Of a stretch of 64,000 bases of DNA, positions 51,709-63,600 are shown piece after piece. The DNA comes from DRPG01 sp964655065 (lineage in GTDB: Bacteria > Myxococcota_A > UBA796 > GCA-2862545). The stretch's first letter is position 1, and the number at the start of each line of letters is the position of its first letter. Made by a program: the position numbers and the translations under genes. The stretch is from assembly GCA_964655065.1 (NCBI GenBank), contig CAZZLC010000009.1:62001-126000 (forward strand). The letters run 5' to 3'. A model generated the notes under the pieces. It was not told the origin of the DNA and made no database searches. It worked only from the letters and a program-made list of their open reading frames with translations.

Positions 51709-54700
51709 CTGGCATCGGGGAACAAGTTCGGAACCTTCGGCGGGGTCTTCACCCCCTCGATCCTCACCATCCTCGGCGTGATCATGTACCTGCGCCTGCC
51801 CATGGTGGTGCGCGACGGGGGATTGTTCGTCGCCATCGGCATCATCTGCGCGGCGCACCTCATCTCGGTGACCACGGGGCTGTCGGTCTCGTCCATCGCG
51901 ACGGACAAGCGGGTCGAGGCAGGGGGCGCCTACTACATCATCAGCCGCTCGATGGGGCTCGCGATGGGCGGCACCCTGGGACTCGCGCTGTTCACTGGCC
52001 TGTCCTTCTCGATCAGCCTCTACATCATCGGGTTCTCCGAGAGCTTCCTGCGCACGCTCGAGATCGGCATGCTGCCCGTCGCGGGTGACGGGCCGGCGGC
52101 GATCGATCCGAACGCGCTGCGACTGTGCGGAACGCTGGTGCTGGTGGCGCTCACCGTCATCACCTTCATCAGCACCTCCCTCGCCATCCGGGTGCAGTAC
52201 CTCATTCTCGGCGCCATCGGGGTTTCGCTCGTCTCGATCCTGGCCGGCGGCACGGCCGAGGCCGCCCCCGTCGAACCGCGGCTGTTCGCGGCGCCCGATG
52301 GACTCGAGGCGTCGGCGCTCTTCGGCATCTTCTTCCCGGCGGTGACCGGGTTCACCGCAGGGGTGAACCTCTCGGGCGACCTCAAGGACCCGAAGCGCTC
52401 CATCCCCATCGGCACCCTGGCCGCCATCGCGGTCGGCATGCTGGTCTACATCGGGCTCGCCATCTTCTCGGCCTACCGCATCCCGGCCGAGCTCTTGGCC
52501 GACGAGGCGTCTGCCTTCGAGCGCTTCGCCTGGTCGAGCGAGCTCGTCAGGGCGGGAATCTGGGGCGCGACCCTCTCGTCGGCGCTCGGGAGCATCCTCG
52601 GAGCGCCGCGAATCCTCCAGGCGCTGTCCCTCGACAAGATCACCCCACGGGTCTTCGCCGTCGGCCAAGGGACCGCCAACGAGCCTCGATATGCGCTGAT
52701 TCTCGCCTTCGCCATCGCACTCGTGGGCATTCTCATCGGGGAGCTCAATGCGGTGGCCCAGATCGTCAGCGTGTTCTTCATCGCGACTTACGGATTCCTG
52801 AATCTGTCGGCGAGCTTCGAGATGATCTCGAGCCCCGACTTCCGGCCCGACTTCAAGATTCCCGTGGCCATCCCGATCATCGGCGCCGTCGCCTGTGCGG
52901 TGCTCATGATCTGGCTCGACCTCGTGAGCATGTTGTTCGCGGGCTCGCTCATGGCCGGGCTGTTCTTCGTGCTGAAGCGGCGCGAGCTCCAGCTCGAGAC
53001 CGGCGACGCGTTGCTGGGCGTGTGGTCCTCGGTGGTGAGGGTGGGCCTGCAGCAGCTACACCGGGAATCCGATCACCAGCGGAACTGGCGTCCGAACCTG
53101 CTCCTGTTCACCAAGCACGATGCCGACAGCCGCGAGCCGCTGCTCGAGTTCGGCGAGTCCTTGATCCGCCACCGGGGGGTGGCCACGGAGTTCCTGCTCG
53201 CGCGCAGAGGCGAAGACTCGCACTTCACCTCACAAGGGCCCGAGCACCGAGACCAAGAGGGTTTCTTCCACCGCAGCGTGACCGTCGACGGCGAGCCCTG
53301 GTCCACGATGTCGGCCGTGTGTCGATTCCACGGGTTCTCGGGGCTCGAACCCAACACCGTGATGATCGACTGGCACGACCACGCCCGGAACGCCGGGGGG
53401 TTCGCGTCGTTCCTCGAGACGGTCCGCGAGCTCGACCTGAACCTGCTCGCCCTCGCCTACGATGCCGAGCGGGGTTTCGGCAACCACGAACAGATCGATC
53501 TCTGGTTCAGCTACGAGACGGGCTTCTTGCCCCTGCACCTCGCGCTGATCCGCTTCGTCTCGTCGTCCGACGAGTGGCGAAGAGCGAAGCTCCGGTTCCT
53601 CGCCATCCACGACGAGCCGGGCGTGTCGGACGCACTCCACCGCACGACCACCCAGGCGCTGGTCGACTCGCGAATCGACGCCCAGGTGAAGGTGATCGAC
53701 AACTCGGTTCAGCGGAGTCCCCACGCCGAGTACGTGGTGGAGCACTCCGCGAAGGCCGACCTCACGGTGATTGGGCTCGCCGATCTCGAGATCACCCCAG
53801 ATCGGGTCGACGAGCTCGAGACGATGGTTCGCCAGATCGGCGTCGCGCTGTTCGTGCGGGGCTCGTCGGCGTTCACCGCCGCAGGGAGGACCGGGCGCCT
53901 CGCTCCGCGGACCCCTCGCTCCCCGACGCCGCTGCCCGGCCCGAGTCGGCTGCCGTCCTTGATCCTGCCGCCGATCCCCGCGCTCGCACAGCCGGCGGCT
54001 CGGTTCTCGGTGGCACACGAGCAGCTGGTCTCGCGATTCGTGGACGCGGCGATGCGACCCATCTTCGAATCCCAGATGGAGCTGCTCGAAGACATCCGTC
54101 AGGCGATCGCGAGCCTGTACGACGGGCTCGGCCAAGCGGTTCAGCAGCCCGAGGTGCGCACCTCCCAGTTCGAGGACGCCCCCTGCGCCCTCTACGCCGA
54201 GCTCGCGCACCGCCTCGACGCCTACGTGACGACCGAGCTCCCGCAGCACAAGGCCACGCTCGAGCGCTCGGTAGAGCTCTTCGTCGAGGGCATCGGCCCG
54301 CTCCGTCGCTCGGTGCCCCGCCGCATCGTCGCCCGGCGCCCGCTGACCGACTTCGCGCCGCACGACGGCGATTCACCGTCCCTGCGTCGCTTCAAGGCCC
54401 GCCGTCGGTTCGTCGCCTTCGTGCTCCAACGTCGCGGGGTCACCACCCGACTGCGCACCAAGCCGCTCCTTCGCTTCCACGTCGACCACCGCACCCGCCA
54501 GTGGCTCGATCACGCCCTGCGCGATGGGGCGAGCCGATCGCTTCAGTTCTCGACCGAGCTCGGCACGCTCTTCAACATGCTGCGAGACAGCCTGGCGAGC
54601 CTCACCGGTCGAGCGCTCGATCGGTCGGTCACCGCCGAGCGCGTGGAGGTCGAGACCGAGCGGATGACGCGGCACCTCGAGAACTTCGTGCGAGCCAGTC

Positions 54701-56829
54701 ACCTCGCCACCGAGCGCCTGGTGCAGCGGTGGCGGTCCGACGCCCGGGCGATCCAGCAGACGCTGGCGAGCGACCTCGGTACCCTGGGGTTCGCTCGCAA
54801 GATGCGGCTCGAGCGTCGGCCGCCGCGCGGTGTGAGCCTCGACTTCGACGGCTTCGACGAGCTTCCGGCGGTGTGGACCCGCCACCAGCGACTGACGCTG
54901 ATGCGCGCCCGGCTGGTCCCGGTGGTCGCCGAGGTGCAGACTCGGGTGCTCGCCGCGGTCCGCCGCACTCGGTACGGCATCCGCGACGCCATCGAGGACG
55001 GCGTGTCCAACAGGAGTCAGGCCCTGGTCGACGCCCTGAAGACCCTCCAGGACGACCCCACGCCCACCGACGCACCGCTAGCCGACATCGAGTTTCCCGA
55101 GGTCGTCGCCTTCGACGCCGGCGTGGTGGAGGATCTGCGCGACGAGCTCGAGTCGGCGTCGGCGTCCGTCCCTCCCCAGATGGACGTGATCACCGACGAT
55201 GCGCTCTCGGCCCTCCAGAGCGACCCCTTCTCCGAGATCGAGGTCGTGGAGATCGGGCTTCGCCGGCGTTTTCAGTTCCTGGTCGACGGGGAGCTCGTCG
55301 CGCCTCTGCGGGAGCTGCTGGCCGACGTTCCGCGCGAGATGTCCCGCACTCGAACCAACGCCCAGGACGTGGTTCGCCTCGTCCGCTTCTCCCTCACCGA
55401 GGGCGGGGACACGCCCGAGGAGGGCCTCGAGCCCGTGCTCAAGGCGAGCATCGAGCGGCTCAACGCCGATCTCGCGCGACTCCGTCAGTTCGACCGCTCG
55501 ATGGGGGAGCAGGTCGAAGAACGGCTCGAGCAGGTGCTCGATCTCACCAACGGCTTTGCCCTGCTCGGCACCGTCGAGGCGCTCGCCCAGGGCCAACGTC
55601 GCGCCAGCCGTTTCGGCGCGCTCGGAGTGTGGCCGCAGCAGCTCGGGTCGTGGGTGCGCGAGGCGCTCGTCAACCTCGCCTACCGTCGCTCGTCCACCAT
55701 GCTGCTCGCGAAACGGGTCCAGGGCGCCGCCGAGCCCAATGCGGCTGCGGGCGTGCTCGCCCTGGCCGAAGCGTTCTCACCCGACCCCGCGGTCATCGAG
55801 GCACTGCCCAGCTTCTACGCGCAGCTGTTCTCGACCACGTCCACGCTCCACTCGGCATTCTGGGTCGATCGCGAGCACGAGATCGATCGCCTCGAGCAGG
55901 CAATCGTTCGCTACGGACGTGGTTTTCATGGCGCCATCGTGATCAGCGGCGACCCTGGCGCGGGCAAGACCGCGCTGTGCGAGGTCGCGATCGATCGGCT
56001 GTTGGCCTCGCGACCCATCGTCCGCATCACCCCACCCGCGGGTGGTTCCAGCGATCCGGCCGTGTTCCGACGTGCCCTGCAGCTCGAGCTCGGGCGACGA
56101 GGCAGCATCGAGGACCTCGTGGGGGGAATCGAGGCCGGCGGCGTTCTGGTGATGGTCGACGCCCAGCTGTGGTGGGAGCGGAGCGCCACCGGCATGGAGG
56201 TGCTCGATCGGGTGGCCGACCTGGTGGAGCGCTTCGGCGACAAGGTGCTCTTCGTCATCGAGATGGCGAGCCCCACGCTCCGCTTCGTCCAGCAGTACTC
56301 CACGTTCGGCCTCGGGGCTCTCGACACCATCGAGTGCGGTCCGGTCGACGCGAGGATCCTGAAGGAGATCGTGATGTCGCGCCACGACTCGACGGGCCTG
56401 CGGTTCTCGCTCGACGGGCGGCGCGACGACGAGCTGTCCGAGTTGGCCGTCGCGCAGCTGTTCACGCGTCACTTCGACCACACCGACGGCAACATCGGAG
56501 CCGCCCTCCAGAGCTGGCTCGCCCACATCGAGCACGTCGATGCCGAGCAGCTCTCGCTCGTCTCCCCCACCCGGCTCGACGACGACGCGATGGATGCGCT
56601 GGACATGGAGCTCGTGGCTCTCCTCCTTCAGCTCTTGCTCCACAAGGGGCTCACGATGGAGCGGCTGGAGCGGGTCTCGGGGCGCTCCCGGGCCGAGCTG
56701 CAGCGTCAGCTCGCGGCGCTCCGCCGGGCCGGCCTCGTCCAGCCCGAGAAGCGGAGCGTGATCCGCCTTCAGCCGCGCACCCAGCACCTGGTGCTGCGCA
56801 GTGTCCAACGTCGGGGGCTCCTGCCATGA
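51709..56829 (+). CDS. SLC12-like cation-chloride cotransporter fused to a STAND/AAA-like ATPase
   Basis: A 1706-residue protein, probably starting at the rare codon CTG 51709 (see the ribosome binding site entry). Residues 5-30 give KFGTFGGVFTPSILTILGV, the start of SLC12/APC cation-chloride cotransporters; about 12 membrane helices reach residue 420. Residues 435-725 resemble the SLC12 C-terminal domain (LLLFTKHDADSREPLLEF and SAKADLTVIGLADLE). A long helical region (about 760-1375) precedes an ATPase with P-loop GDPGAGKTAL at 1414, Walker B-like GVLVMVDAQ near 1480, and a C-terminal winged-helix region to 1706. The ATPase is homologous to that at 1-2883. The stop overlaps the MscS start (ATGA). 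I infer control of ion uptake and release by one complex. Confidence 0.9.
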   Translation: MASGNKFGTFGGVFTPSILTILGVIMYLRLPMVVRDGGLFVAIGIICAAHLISVTTGLSVSSIATDKRVEAGGAYYIISRSMGLAMGGTLGLALFTGLSFSISLYIIGFSESFLRTLEIGMLPVAGDGPAAIDPNALRLCGTLVLVALTVITFISTSLAIRVQYLILGAIGVSLVSILAGGTAEAAPVEPRLFAAPDGLEASALFGIFFPAVTGFTAGVNLSGDLKDPKRSIPIGTLAAIAVGMLVYIGLAIFSAYRIPAELLADEASAFERFAWSSELVRAGIWGATLSSALGSILGAPRILQALSLDKITPRVFAVGQGTANEPRYALILAFAIALVGILIGELNAVAQIVSVFFIATYGFLNLSASFEMISSPDFRPDFKIPVAIPIIGAVACAVLMIWLDLVSMLFAGSLMAGLFFVLKRRELQLETGDALLGVWSSVVRVGLQQLHRESDHQRNWRPNLLLFTKHDADSREPLLEFGESLIRHRGVATEFLLARRGEDSHFTSQGPEHRDQEGFFHRSVTVDGEPWSTMSAVCRFHGFSGLEPNTVMIDWHDHARNAGGFASFLETVRELDLNLLALAYDAERGFGNHEQIDLWFSYETGFLPLHLALIRFVSSSDEWRRAKLRFLAIHDEPGVSDALHRTTTQALVDSRIDAQVKVIDNSVQRSPHAEYVVEHSAKADLTVIGLADLEITPDRVDELETMVRQIGVALFVRGSSAFTAAGRTGRLAPRTPRSPTPLPGPSRLPSLILPPIPALAQPAARFSVAHEQLVSRFVDAAMRPIFESQMELLEDIRQAIASLYDGLGQAVQQPEVRTSQFEDAPCALYAELAHRLDAYVTTELPQHKATLERSVELFVEGIGPLRRSVPRRIVARRPLTDFAPHDGDSPSLRRFKARRRFVAFVLQRRGVTTRLRTKPLLRFHVDHRTRQWLDHALRDGASRSLQFSTELGTLFNMLRDSLASLTGRALDRSVTAERVEVETERMTRHLENFVRASHLATERLVQRWRSDARAIQQTLASDLGTLGFARKMRLERRPPRGVSLDFDGFDELPAVWTRHQRLTLMRARLVPVVAEVQTRVLAAVRRTRYGIRDAIEDGVSNRSQALVDALKTLQDDPTPTDAPLADIEFPEVVAFDAGVVEDLRDELESASASVPPQMDVITDDALSALQSDPFSEIEVVEIGLRRRFQFLVDGELVAPLRELLADVPREMSRTRTNAQDVVRLVRFSLTEGGDTPEEGLEPVLKASIERLNADLARLRQFDRSMGEQVEERLEQVLDLTNGFALLGTVEALAQGQRRASRFGALGVWPQQLGSWVREALVNLAYRRSSTMLLAKRVQGAAEPNAAAGVLALAEAFSPDPAVIEALPSFYAQLFSTTSTLHSAFWVDREHEIDRLEQAIVRYGRGFHGAIVISGDPGAGKTALCEVAIDRLLASRPIVRITPPAGGSSDPAVFRRALQLELGRRGSIEDLVGGIEAGGVLVMVDAQLWWERSATGMEVLDRVADLVERFGDKVLFVIEMASPTLRFVQQYSTFGLGALDTIECGPVDARILKEIVMSRHDSTGLRFSLDGRRDDELSELAVAQLFTRHFDHTDGNIGAALQSWLAHIEHVDAEQLSLVSPTRLDDDAMDALDMELVALLLQLLLHKGLTMERLERVSGRSRAELQRQLAALRRAGLVQPEKRSVIRLQPRTQHLVLRSVQRRGLLP

Positions 56830-57518
56830 ACCCGCTCTGGTCATCCGTGCAGCTCGTCGGGCTCGCGAGCCTGCTCGCGGTCCTGCTGTTCGCGGCCTGG
56901 GCCGTGGTTCGCCTCGCCCCGATGACGAAGGCCCGCCGCCGCTCGCTCGAACAGTGGTTCCCGATCCTCCAGCTCGTCGCTGGCCTCGGGTTTCTCGTCG
57001 TGGGCGTGCAGTGGCTGTTCGTCGAGCCCGCGTACCGTGCGCTCGCCGGGCTCACCATCCTGCTGTTCGGGCTCTGGATCGCACGTCACACCTGGCTCGA
57101 TGCCTGGCACGGGGCCTTCCTGCGCGCGTCGGGTCACCTGAAGGTCGGTGACTACGTCGTGGTCGAGCCCTACCGGGGGCGCATCCAGGCGCTGGGCCCC
57201 CGCGTGGCCCGACTCGAGACCGCGGACGGGGCCGATGCGATCATCCCCTACAGCCGACTCGCCGACCAGCCCATCCTCCGCAACCCACGGGTCGATGGGG
57301 CGCACCGCTACACCTTCGAGGTCGACGTGTCGACGGCGAGCTGGACCGCGGACCGCTTGCGCCAGGTGGCGCTGATGCACCACTGGTCCACTCCCTCGAA
57401 GCCACCGGTCGTGCAGTCCATCGGTGCGGACCGCTTCGCGGTCACCGTGTTCGCGCTGCTCCCCGGCCACGCGTCGGAGATCGAGCGCGACCTGCGACGC
57501 GCCCTCGAGCAGTCCTGA
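56826..57518 (+). CDS. MscS-family mechanosensitive channel, second copy
   Basis: A 230-residue protein. Three hydrophobic helices (about 7-30, 42-65 and 69-85) precede the MscS beta domain: GHLKVGDYVVVEPYRGRIQA, VARLETADGADAIIPYSRL and RNPRVDGAHRYTFEV. It is shorter and less canonical than the copy at 2889: the Gly/Ala-rich pore helix is replaced by an Ile/Leu/Trp-rich one (LTILLFGLWIARHTW), so conduction may differ. The ATG overlaps the stop of the transporter-ATPase gene (ATGA), which couples the two. A 102-base gap follows. Confidence 0.85.
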   Translation: MNPLWSSVQLVGLASLLAVLLFAAWAVVRLAPMTKARRRSLEQWFPILQLVAGLGFLVVGVQWLFVEPAYRALAGLTILLFGLWIARHTWLDAWHGAFLRASGHLKVGDYVVVEPYRGRIQALGPRVARLETADGADAIIPYSRLADQPILRNPRVDGAHRYTFEVDVSTASWTADRLRQVALMHHWSTPSKPPVVQSIGADRFAVTVFALLPGHASEIERDLRRALEQS

Positions 57519-57620
57519 GTGCGTAACCCTGGCGTGCCCACGAGGTCATCGTGCGGTTCACGGGCAGAGAAGCGAGCGGGTTAGGACGCGGCACGGCCCG
57601 AGCGCCGGGAGGACGCTTCC

Positions 57621-60600
57621 GTGAAACCCCGCAACGACGCCTCCGACGACAACCGTCCCCCCGTCGACAAGGCAGCCGATGGCGAGGCCGAGGCCCCCGC
57701 GGAGAGCGCCCCCGAGCCCGACACCGACGAGGTGACGGCAGCTCCGGAGGAGCCCGTTCCTGATCTCGCGGAGGCTGGTGACGCGCTGGCGGAGCCCGCC
57801 GGGGAGCCGATGCTCGTCGACGCCGCGGAACCCAGCGACGACGACGACGAGACCGAGGTTCCAGAGGTCGCCGAGGAGACGGACGACAAGGAGGAGACCG
57901 AGGAGCCGGTCGACATCAGCGAGGACACGACCGTACGCATGCCGGCGGCGGGGCAGCTCGACGCTGCCCCTCCCGGCCCTCTGGACCCCATCGACGTCGA
58001 GCGCGTCCGTTTCGGCGGCGAGGCTACCGCCGCGAGCCAGCTCCGATCGAACCCCTGGCTGCAGGATCTCATCGTGGCCGCGCAGGCCCGCGGTCGAACC
58101 GACCCCACGCGGATCCGCCGTCGGCTTCAGGCCTCGGCCGTACGACTGACGGAGGGCATGGCGGCCGACGTCTGGAAGGCAGCTCGTCTCGCGGCAGAGC
58201 GCCTCGACGTCCACGCCGACCTCGAGATCCACCAGGCCGCGGGGGCCGAGAACCCAGCGATCCACCTCGTCCAGAGCCCTGCCCTGCTCGAGGTCCGGGG
58301 TCGCCTGCTCACCCTGCTCGATGCGCCGAGCACCGTCGCCGCGCTGGGCCACGAGCTCGGGCACTACCTCGCCCACGGCCCCAGCTTCCCCGACGCCACG
58401 TTGGGCCTCGTCGCCAGGGCCGCCCTCGACCTCCCCGATGCCCCGGATCATGCGCTCCGTGCCGCGTCGACCCTCACGCTCGCGCGCGAGATCACGGCCG
58501 ATCGCTTTGGTCTGCTCGCCTGTCGGGACCTCTCGGCTGCGCTTCGGCTCGAGATGGCGGCCACGACCGGCCTTGCCACGCGTTCACTCACCTGGGACAC
58601 CACCGCCTACCTCGAGCAGTGCAAGGCCCTCGTGCAGACCGTTCTCGACGACGGAAGCGGGCACGCGGAACACGGGCTGAGGGCGTGGGCCCTGTGGCTG
58701 TTCTCGGAGACGGCGACCTACCGGGCGATGACCGGCCGAGGCCCCGGTACGCGTCCGTTGTCCGACGTCGACGAGGAGATCGCTCGCGCCATCGGCGTCG
58801 TGGGCGTCGCGGGCCTCGTCGACTCCGCGATCGTGCCCGAGCCCATGGCCGAGATCCACGAGTGTGCCCTCGCGGGAGCCGCCCTCGTCGCCCTCGCCGA
58901 CGGGGAGCTCTCGGAGGAGGAGTCCCACGCGATCGAGACGGTGTTCGGGACCCTGGTCGGCGACTGGCAGCGCTACCTCGTGTGGGACCAGGCCCTCGAG
59001 TCGTTCGCCGACACGGGGTCGGTGGTCCGGGCCGGGGGTACCGCCGCCCAGCGCGCGATGTTCCAGGTGCTCGTGCACGTGCTCGCCGCGGACGCCGAGG
59101 TCGAGGGCCGTGAGGTCGAGATGATCTGCGCCATCGGCGACGCACTCGGCTGCGGCGAGCTCTACCGCACGCTGCTCGCCCCGGTGCTCGCGGTGCTCGG
59201 CGACGAACCCCGTGATCTGTCTCGAATCACCCGCACGATTCCCATGCCGGCCCGAAGTGCCGAGGCGGAGACCGCCTTGGAGGTCTTCCTGCAGGGCATG
59301 CAGCGACGTGGCGGAGGAGAGGCCTCGCTCCGTCGCATGCTTCGCCTCCTCGGCGACCGGGAGGGCAGCCAGCAGAGCCTGGGGACTGTCGCCCGAGTGC
59401 TGGACCGCGTGGGCCTCGAGACCCTGGCCGACCTCGACGACGTCCCCCTCGACCAGCCCCTCGCGTTCACCCTCACCGTCGACGCTCGCGAGCAGGCTCT
59501 CGCCGAGGCCCACACCCAGCGGGTCCGGCTGCCCGACCCCCAGCTCGGCGACGCCCGGATGCGCCTGTCGAAGGGAGTGGCGCGGCTTCGCGAGTCGCTC
59601 GTGTCGGGCGACGGTCGGTCTCCCTCCATCCGGCTCCGGCAAGCACGCCCGGGTCGAGCCTTCGATCTGCACGGCCTCGAGTCGCTCTACGTGGGACACG
59701 GCGAGCGCACGCTCGCGCTGGTGACCAATCAGCAGTCCGCGCGGCTCGTCGACGGCCGCGAGGCCGGCGTGCACCCGGGGGCGGCCGCGGTCAGCCAGCA
59801 GCTCGTGCTGTTGTCCCGCGAGGCGGTGGCCCGCACCGAGCAGACGGGTGCCCGCGACCTCTACGTGGGCACGCCGTTCCTGACCGGAAGCATCGACGGC
59901 TACTTCGTGCGCGGCCCCCTGGTCCTCCACCCCTACGAGCTCGAGCGCAGTGACTCGAGGGGCTTTCAGCTCGTGCCTCGCCGCGACGAGCTTCCGATCG
60001 TGAACCTGGCCCTCGTGCGGCTCGTGTTCGCCAAGCAGGGCCTGCCCTTCCCCGAGGACCTCGCCGAGGCCCTGGACCGCGCGGCCTCCGAGGGGGCCGA
60101 TGCAGTACGTCAGAAGCTCGCCGACGAGGGACTGCGGGCCCGGGTCCCGAGCGACGAGCTGAAGGCCTTCGACGACGTGAACGAGGGCGACAAGGTGGAG
60201 CAGTCGGGGCGGCTCGTCCTCGAGCCGTGTGCGGTGCTCGGCTTCTTCCCGCAGTCCACCTCCGACATGATCGCCGACTACGACGACCTGCTCGCCGCCA
60301 TCGCGGATCCGAGGGTGCCGCTCGCCGACCGCCTGGGCGCAGCTGGACCGCTGCTCCCCGTCGAGGTGCGCGAAGAGCTCTGCGTCGAGGAAGAGGTCGA
60401 GGACGAGCCGAACGTCCCGATCATCCCGGTCCTGCCTTCCGATCCGTCGCAGCGACGGGTGCTCGACCTCGCGCGCACCCACCGGCTGCTCGTCGTCGAC
60501 GGCCCTCCCGGCACGGGCAAGTCCCAGGTCATCGTCAACCTCGTGGCCGACGCGATGGCGCGCGGCCAGAAGATCGCGGTCGTCTGCGAGAAGCGAGCTG

Positions 60601-63600
60601 CACTCGACGTCGTCGCCCAGCGGCTCGAGGGCCTCGGCATGCGACACCTCCTCGCCGTGGTCCACGACGTCCATGACGACCGGCGCGCCCTCTACGACCA
60701 GATCGTGGAGCGACTCGCCGAGCGCGAGCACCGAGACGACGACCCCGTCGGCAACGAGCGCACCGAGGACGACTTCCGAGCGATCGTGGAGCAGCTTGCC
60801 ACGCAGCGGCACGCGCTCATGACGTCGCTCGGCGAGGACCGGCCGAGCCTCGGCCAGTTCCACCTGCTCGCGGCCTCGTTCACCACCGACCCGGTGACCG
60901 ACCTCGACCCGTCGATCGTGAACCTGTCGCCGCGCACGCTCAAGCGGCTCGCCGGCCGCGCCGGCAGGGAGGCGCTGCACGCCGACCTACACCGCGAGGA
61001 CTCGGTGTGGCGCTCCCCCGAGCACGGCCCCGACCGCCCGTCGCTCGCCGATGCCGACGAGGCCAAGCTGGCGGAGATCCAGGAGAAGCTGCGTCACGCC
61101 CGCGGTACGGCGATGGCACTCGCGAACCTGGAAGAGAAGCAGGCCGTTCGCGGCGCCGACGTGGTTGGCTCCGTCGACACCATTCGGTCGGCGGTGGCCA
61201 CTCGCCAGTATCGGGGTGACCGCGCCCGGCGGGAGCTCTTCGCCGCGTGGCTCCAGCGGGGCGACGACCCGGCGCTCGAGCCGATGGTTCGCAATCTCCA
61301 GCGTGCCTTCGCGCGGGTCGAGCAGTGGGAGTCGGTGATTCCCGAGCCCGCGACCTTCTCGATCGACGACGAGACCCAGCAAGCCCTGACCGTCGTGCGG
61401 TCCTGGGGGGGGTCTTGGTTCCGCTTCCTGTCTTGGTCGTGGTGGGCCGCGCGTTCGCTGGTCCGTCGGGTTCTCGCCGTACAGTGGCCCGCGCTCGCGG
61501 CGAGCCGGGTCGATCCACAGCTCGTGGATCGCATGGAGGCTCGTCAGACCGGTGCGGAGGCCTACGACCGGCTGTCGCGGGTCCTCCAGGTCCTGGACGT
61601 CGATCCCGTCATCTCGGACGTGGGTACGGCGACCGTGTGGGTCGAGCGCATCGTGGAGACCTTCGAGGCGTCGAGGCCGGTCGTCGAGTGCGAGGACGAG
61701 CTACGCGACGCCGGGGTGTGGCCCTCCGCCGAGCGCGGAGCCCTCGCCCGGTGGGACGACGACCTCGAGGCCCGACTCGCCCTCGCCGAGGCCGTGCGCC
61801 TCCATCGCGAGGCATTCGCCGCCGTTCGGGAGTGGTTCCCCTGGATCGAGGAGGCGCCTCCGCTCGAGGTGGTGGCCCGGCTCCACGAAGCCTGGGCCCT
61901 CGATGCCCCGCGGGTCGTGACCTCGGACCACAACCTCGCGCAAGCCACGACGCTGTACCCGCAGGCTCGGCGGGTGGTCCAGCAGCTCGCCGACCAGCTC
62001 GGGGAGCCCGAACAGGCCGACGAGTCCGAGTGGACCGACGCGCTCGAGCACGGCTGGGCGCTGGCATGTCTCGCGCAGATCGAGCGTCGGCACCCCGAGC
62101 TGCGGGTGCTCGATCGCACCGATCCCGGCGACATCACGCACGCCGAGGCCCAGCTCCGCCGTCTCGTCGCCGCTCGGGGAGAGCACTGCGTGGGCCGCAT
62201 CCTCGCCGCGAACGACCGCGTGCCCCTGCTCACCGAGGCTCGCCCCGAGCAGGGCCGAAAGGAGACGCCGCTGCAGAAGGCTCGCGAGCAGATGCTGCGC
62301 GAGGCCAACAAGCGGCGACACATTCTCTCCCTTCGAAGCTTCGTGAGGCAGTTCACCCACCACGGTCTCATGGACCTCTTGCCGGTGTGGCTCGTCTCCC
62401 CCGAGACCGTGTCGGTGCTCTTCCAGGCCGAGCCGGTGTTCGACCTGGTGGTGATGGACGAGGCATCGCAGTGCACCGTCGAGAAGGGCCTGCCCGCGCT
62501 GATGCGGGGCCACCGCGCGGTCATCGCGGGCGACGACAAGCAGATGCCGCCCACGTCCTTCTTCGAGGGCCGCGGCGGTGACGAGGAGGACCTCGGCACC
62601 GAGGAGCAGATCGAAGCCGACGCGCTGACCGCGGAGTCGCTGCTCGTGCTCGCCAGGGAGCGCTGTGTCCACGAGGGCCTGCGCTGGCACTATCGCTGCT
62701 TGCGAGAGGAGCTCATCGCGTTCTCCAACCACGCGATGTACGGCGGCGACCTCTACACGATCCCTTCGACGGCCACGGGCCGCGCCGCTCCGGCCCTCAA
62801 GTGGGAGCGCGTTCGCGACGCGGTCTACGACCAGGGTGCAAACGCGGTGGAGGCCGAGCGGGTCGTCGATCTGCTCGCGGAGCGGCTGCAGAGCGACCGT
62901 CCGCCGTCCATGGGCGTCGTGACCTTCAACATCCAACAGCGCCAGGCGATTCTGGACGCCATCGACAGCCGCATCGAGAGGGACCCCGTGTTCGCCGAGC
63001 GCTACGCGCTGGCCGCGGGGCACGCCGAGCTCGACCATCGGCCGTTCGTGAAGAACCTCGAGGCGGTTCAGGGCGACGAACGTGACGTGATCCTGTTCTC
63101 GCTCGGGCACGCCCCGGTGACGCGCAAGGACGGCGAGACCTTCGTGCCCGCCCGCTTTGGGCCGTTGGGTCAGGCGGGCGGCGAGCGGCGGCTGAACGTC
63201 GCGGTGTCCCGAGCCAAGCGCGAGTGCATCGTGGTGGCGTCCTTCGAGCCCCACCTTCTCGCGGTCGGAAACACCAAGCACAGCGGCCCGAAGCTCCTGA
63301 AGGCGTTCCTGCAGTATGCCTTCGACCTCGACGCGCGCCGGTACCTCCAGGCCAACAAGACGCTGGAGCGCGTGCGGCACGGCTCGCTGTCGGCGCTCGG
63401 CCCGGCGGACGATTCCGATGCCGTGTTGGTCGAGGCCCCCTCCCTCGCATCCCAGATCGCGAGCCAGCTCGACGAGCGTGGCGTGGCCTACGACCTCGAA
63501 GTCGGGACCTCGGCGTTCCGCGTGCCCTTGGCCATCGTCGACCCCGACGACCCGGAGCGGTACCGGGTGGCCGTGCTCACCGAGGCCGGGGAGGGTGCGG

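Noticed and set aside
52125..56820. Long +1-shifted frame through the transporter-ATPase
   Set aside because: Arg/Pro/His-rich shadow of the real gene; only its last 230 codons (56826-57518) are a real gene, the MscS channel.
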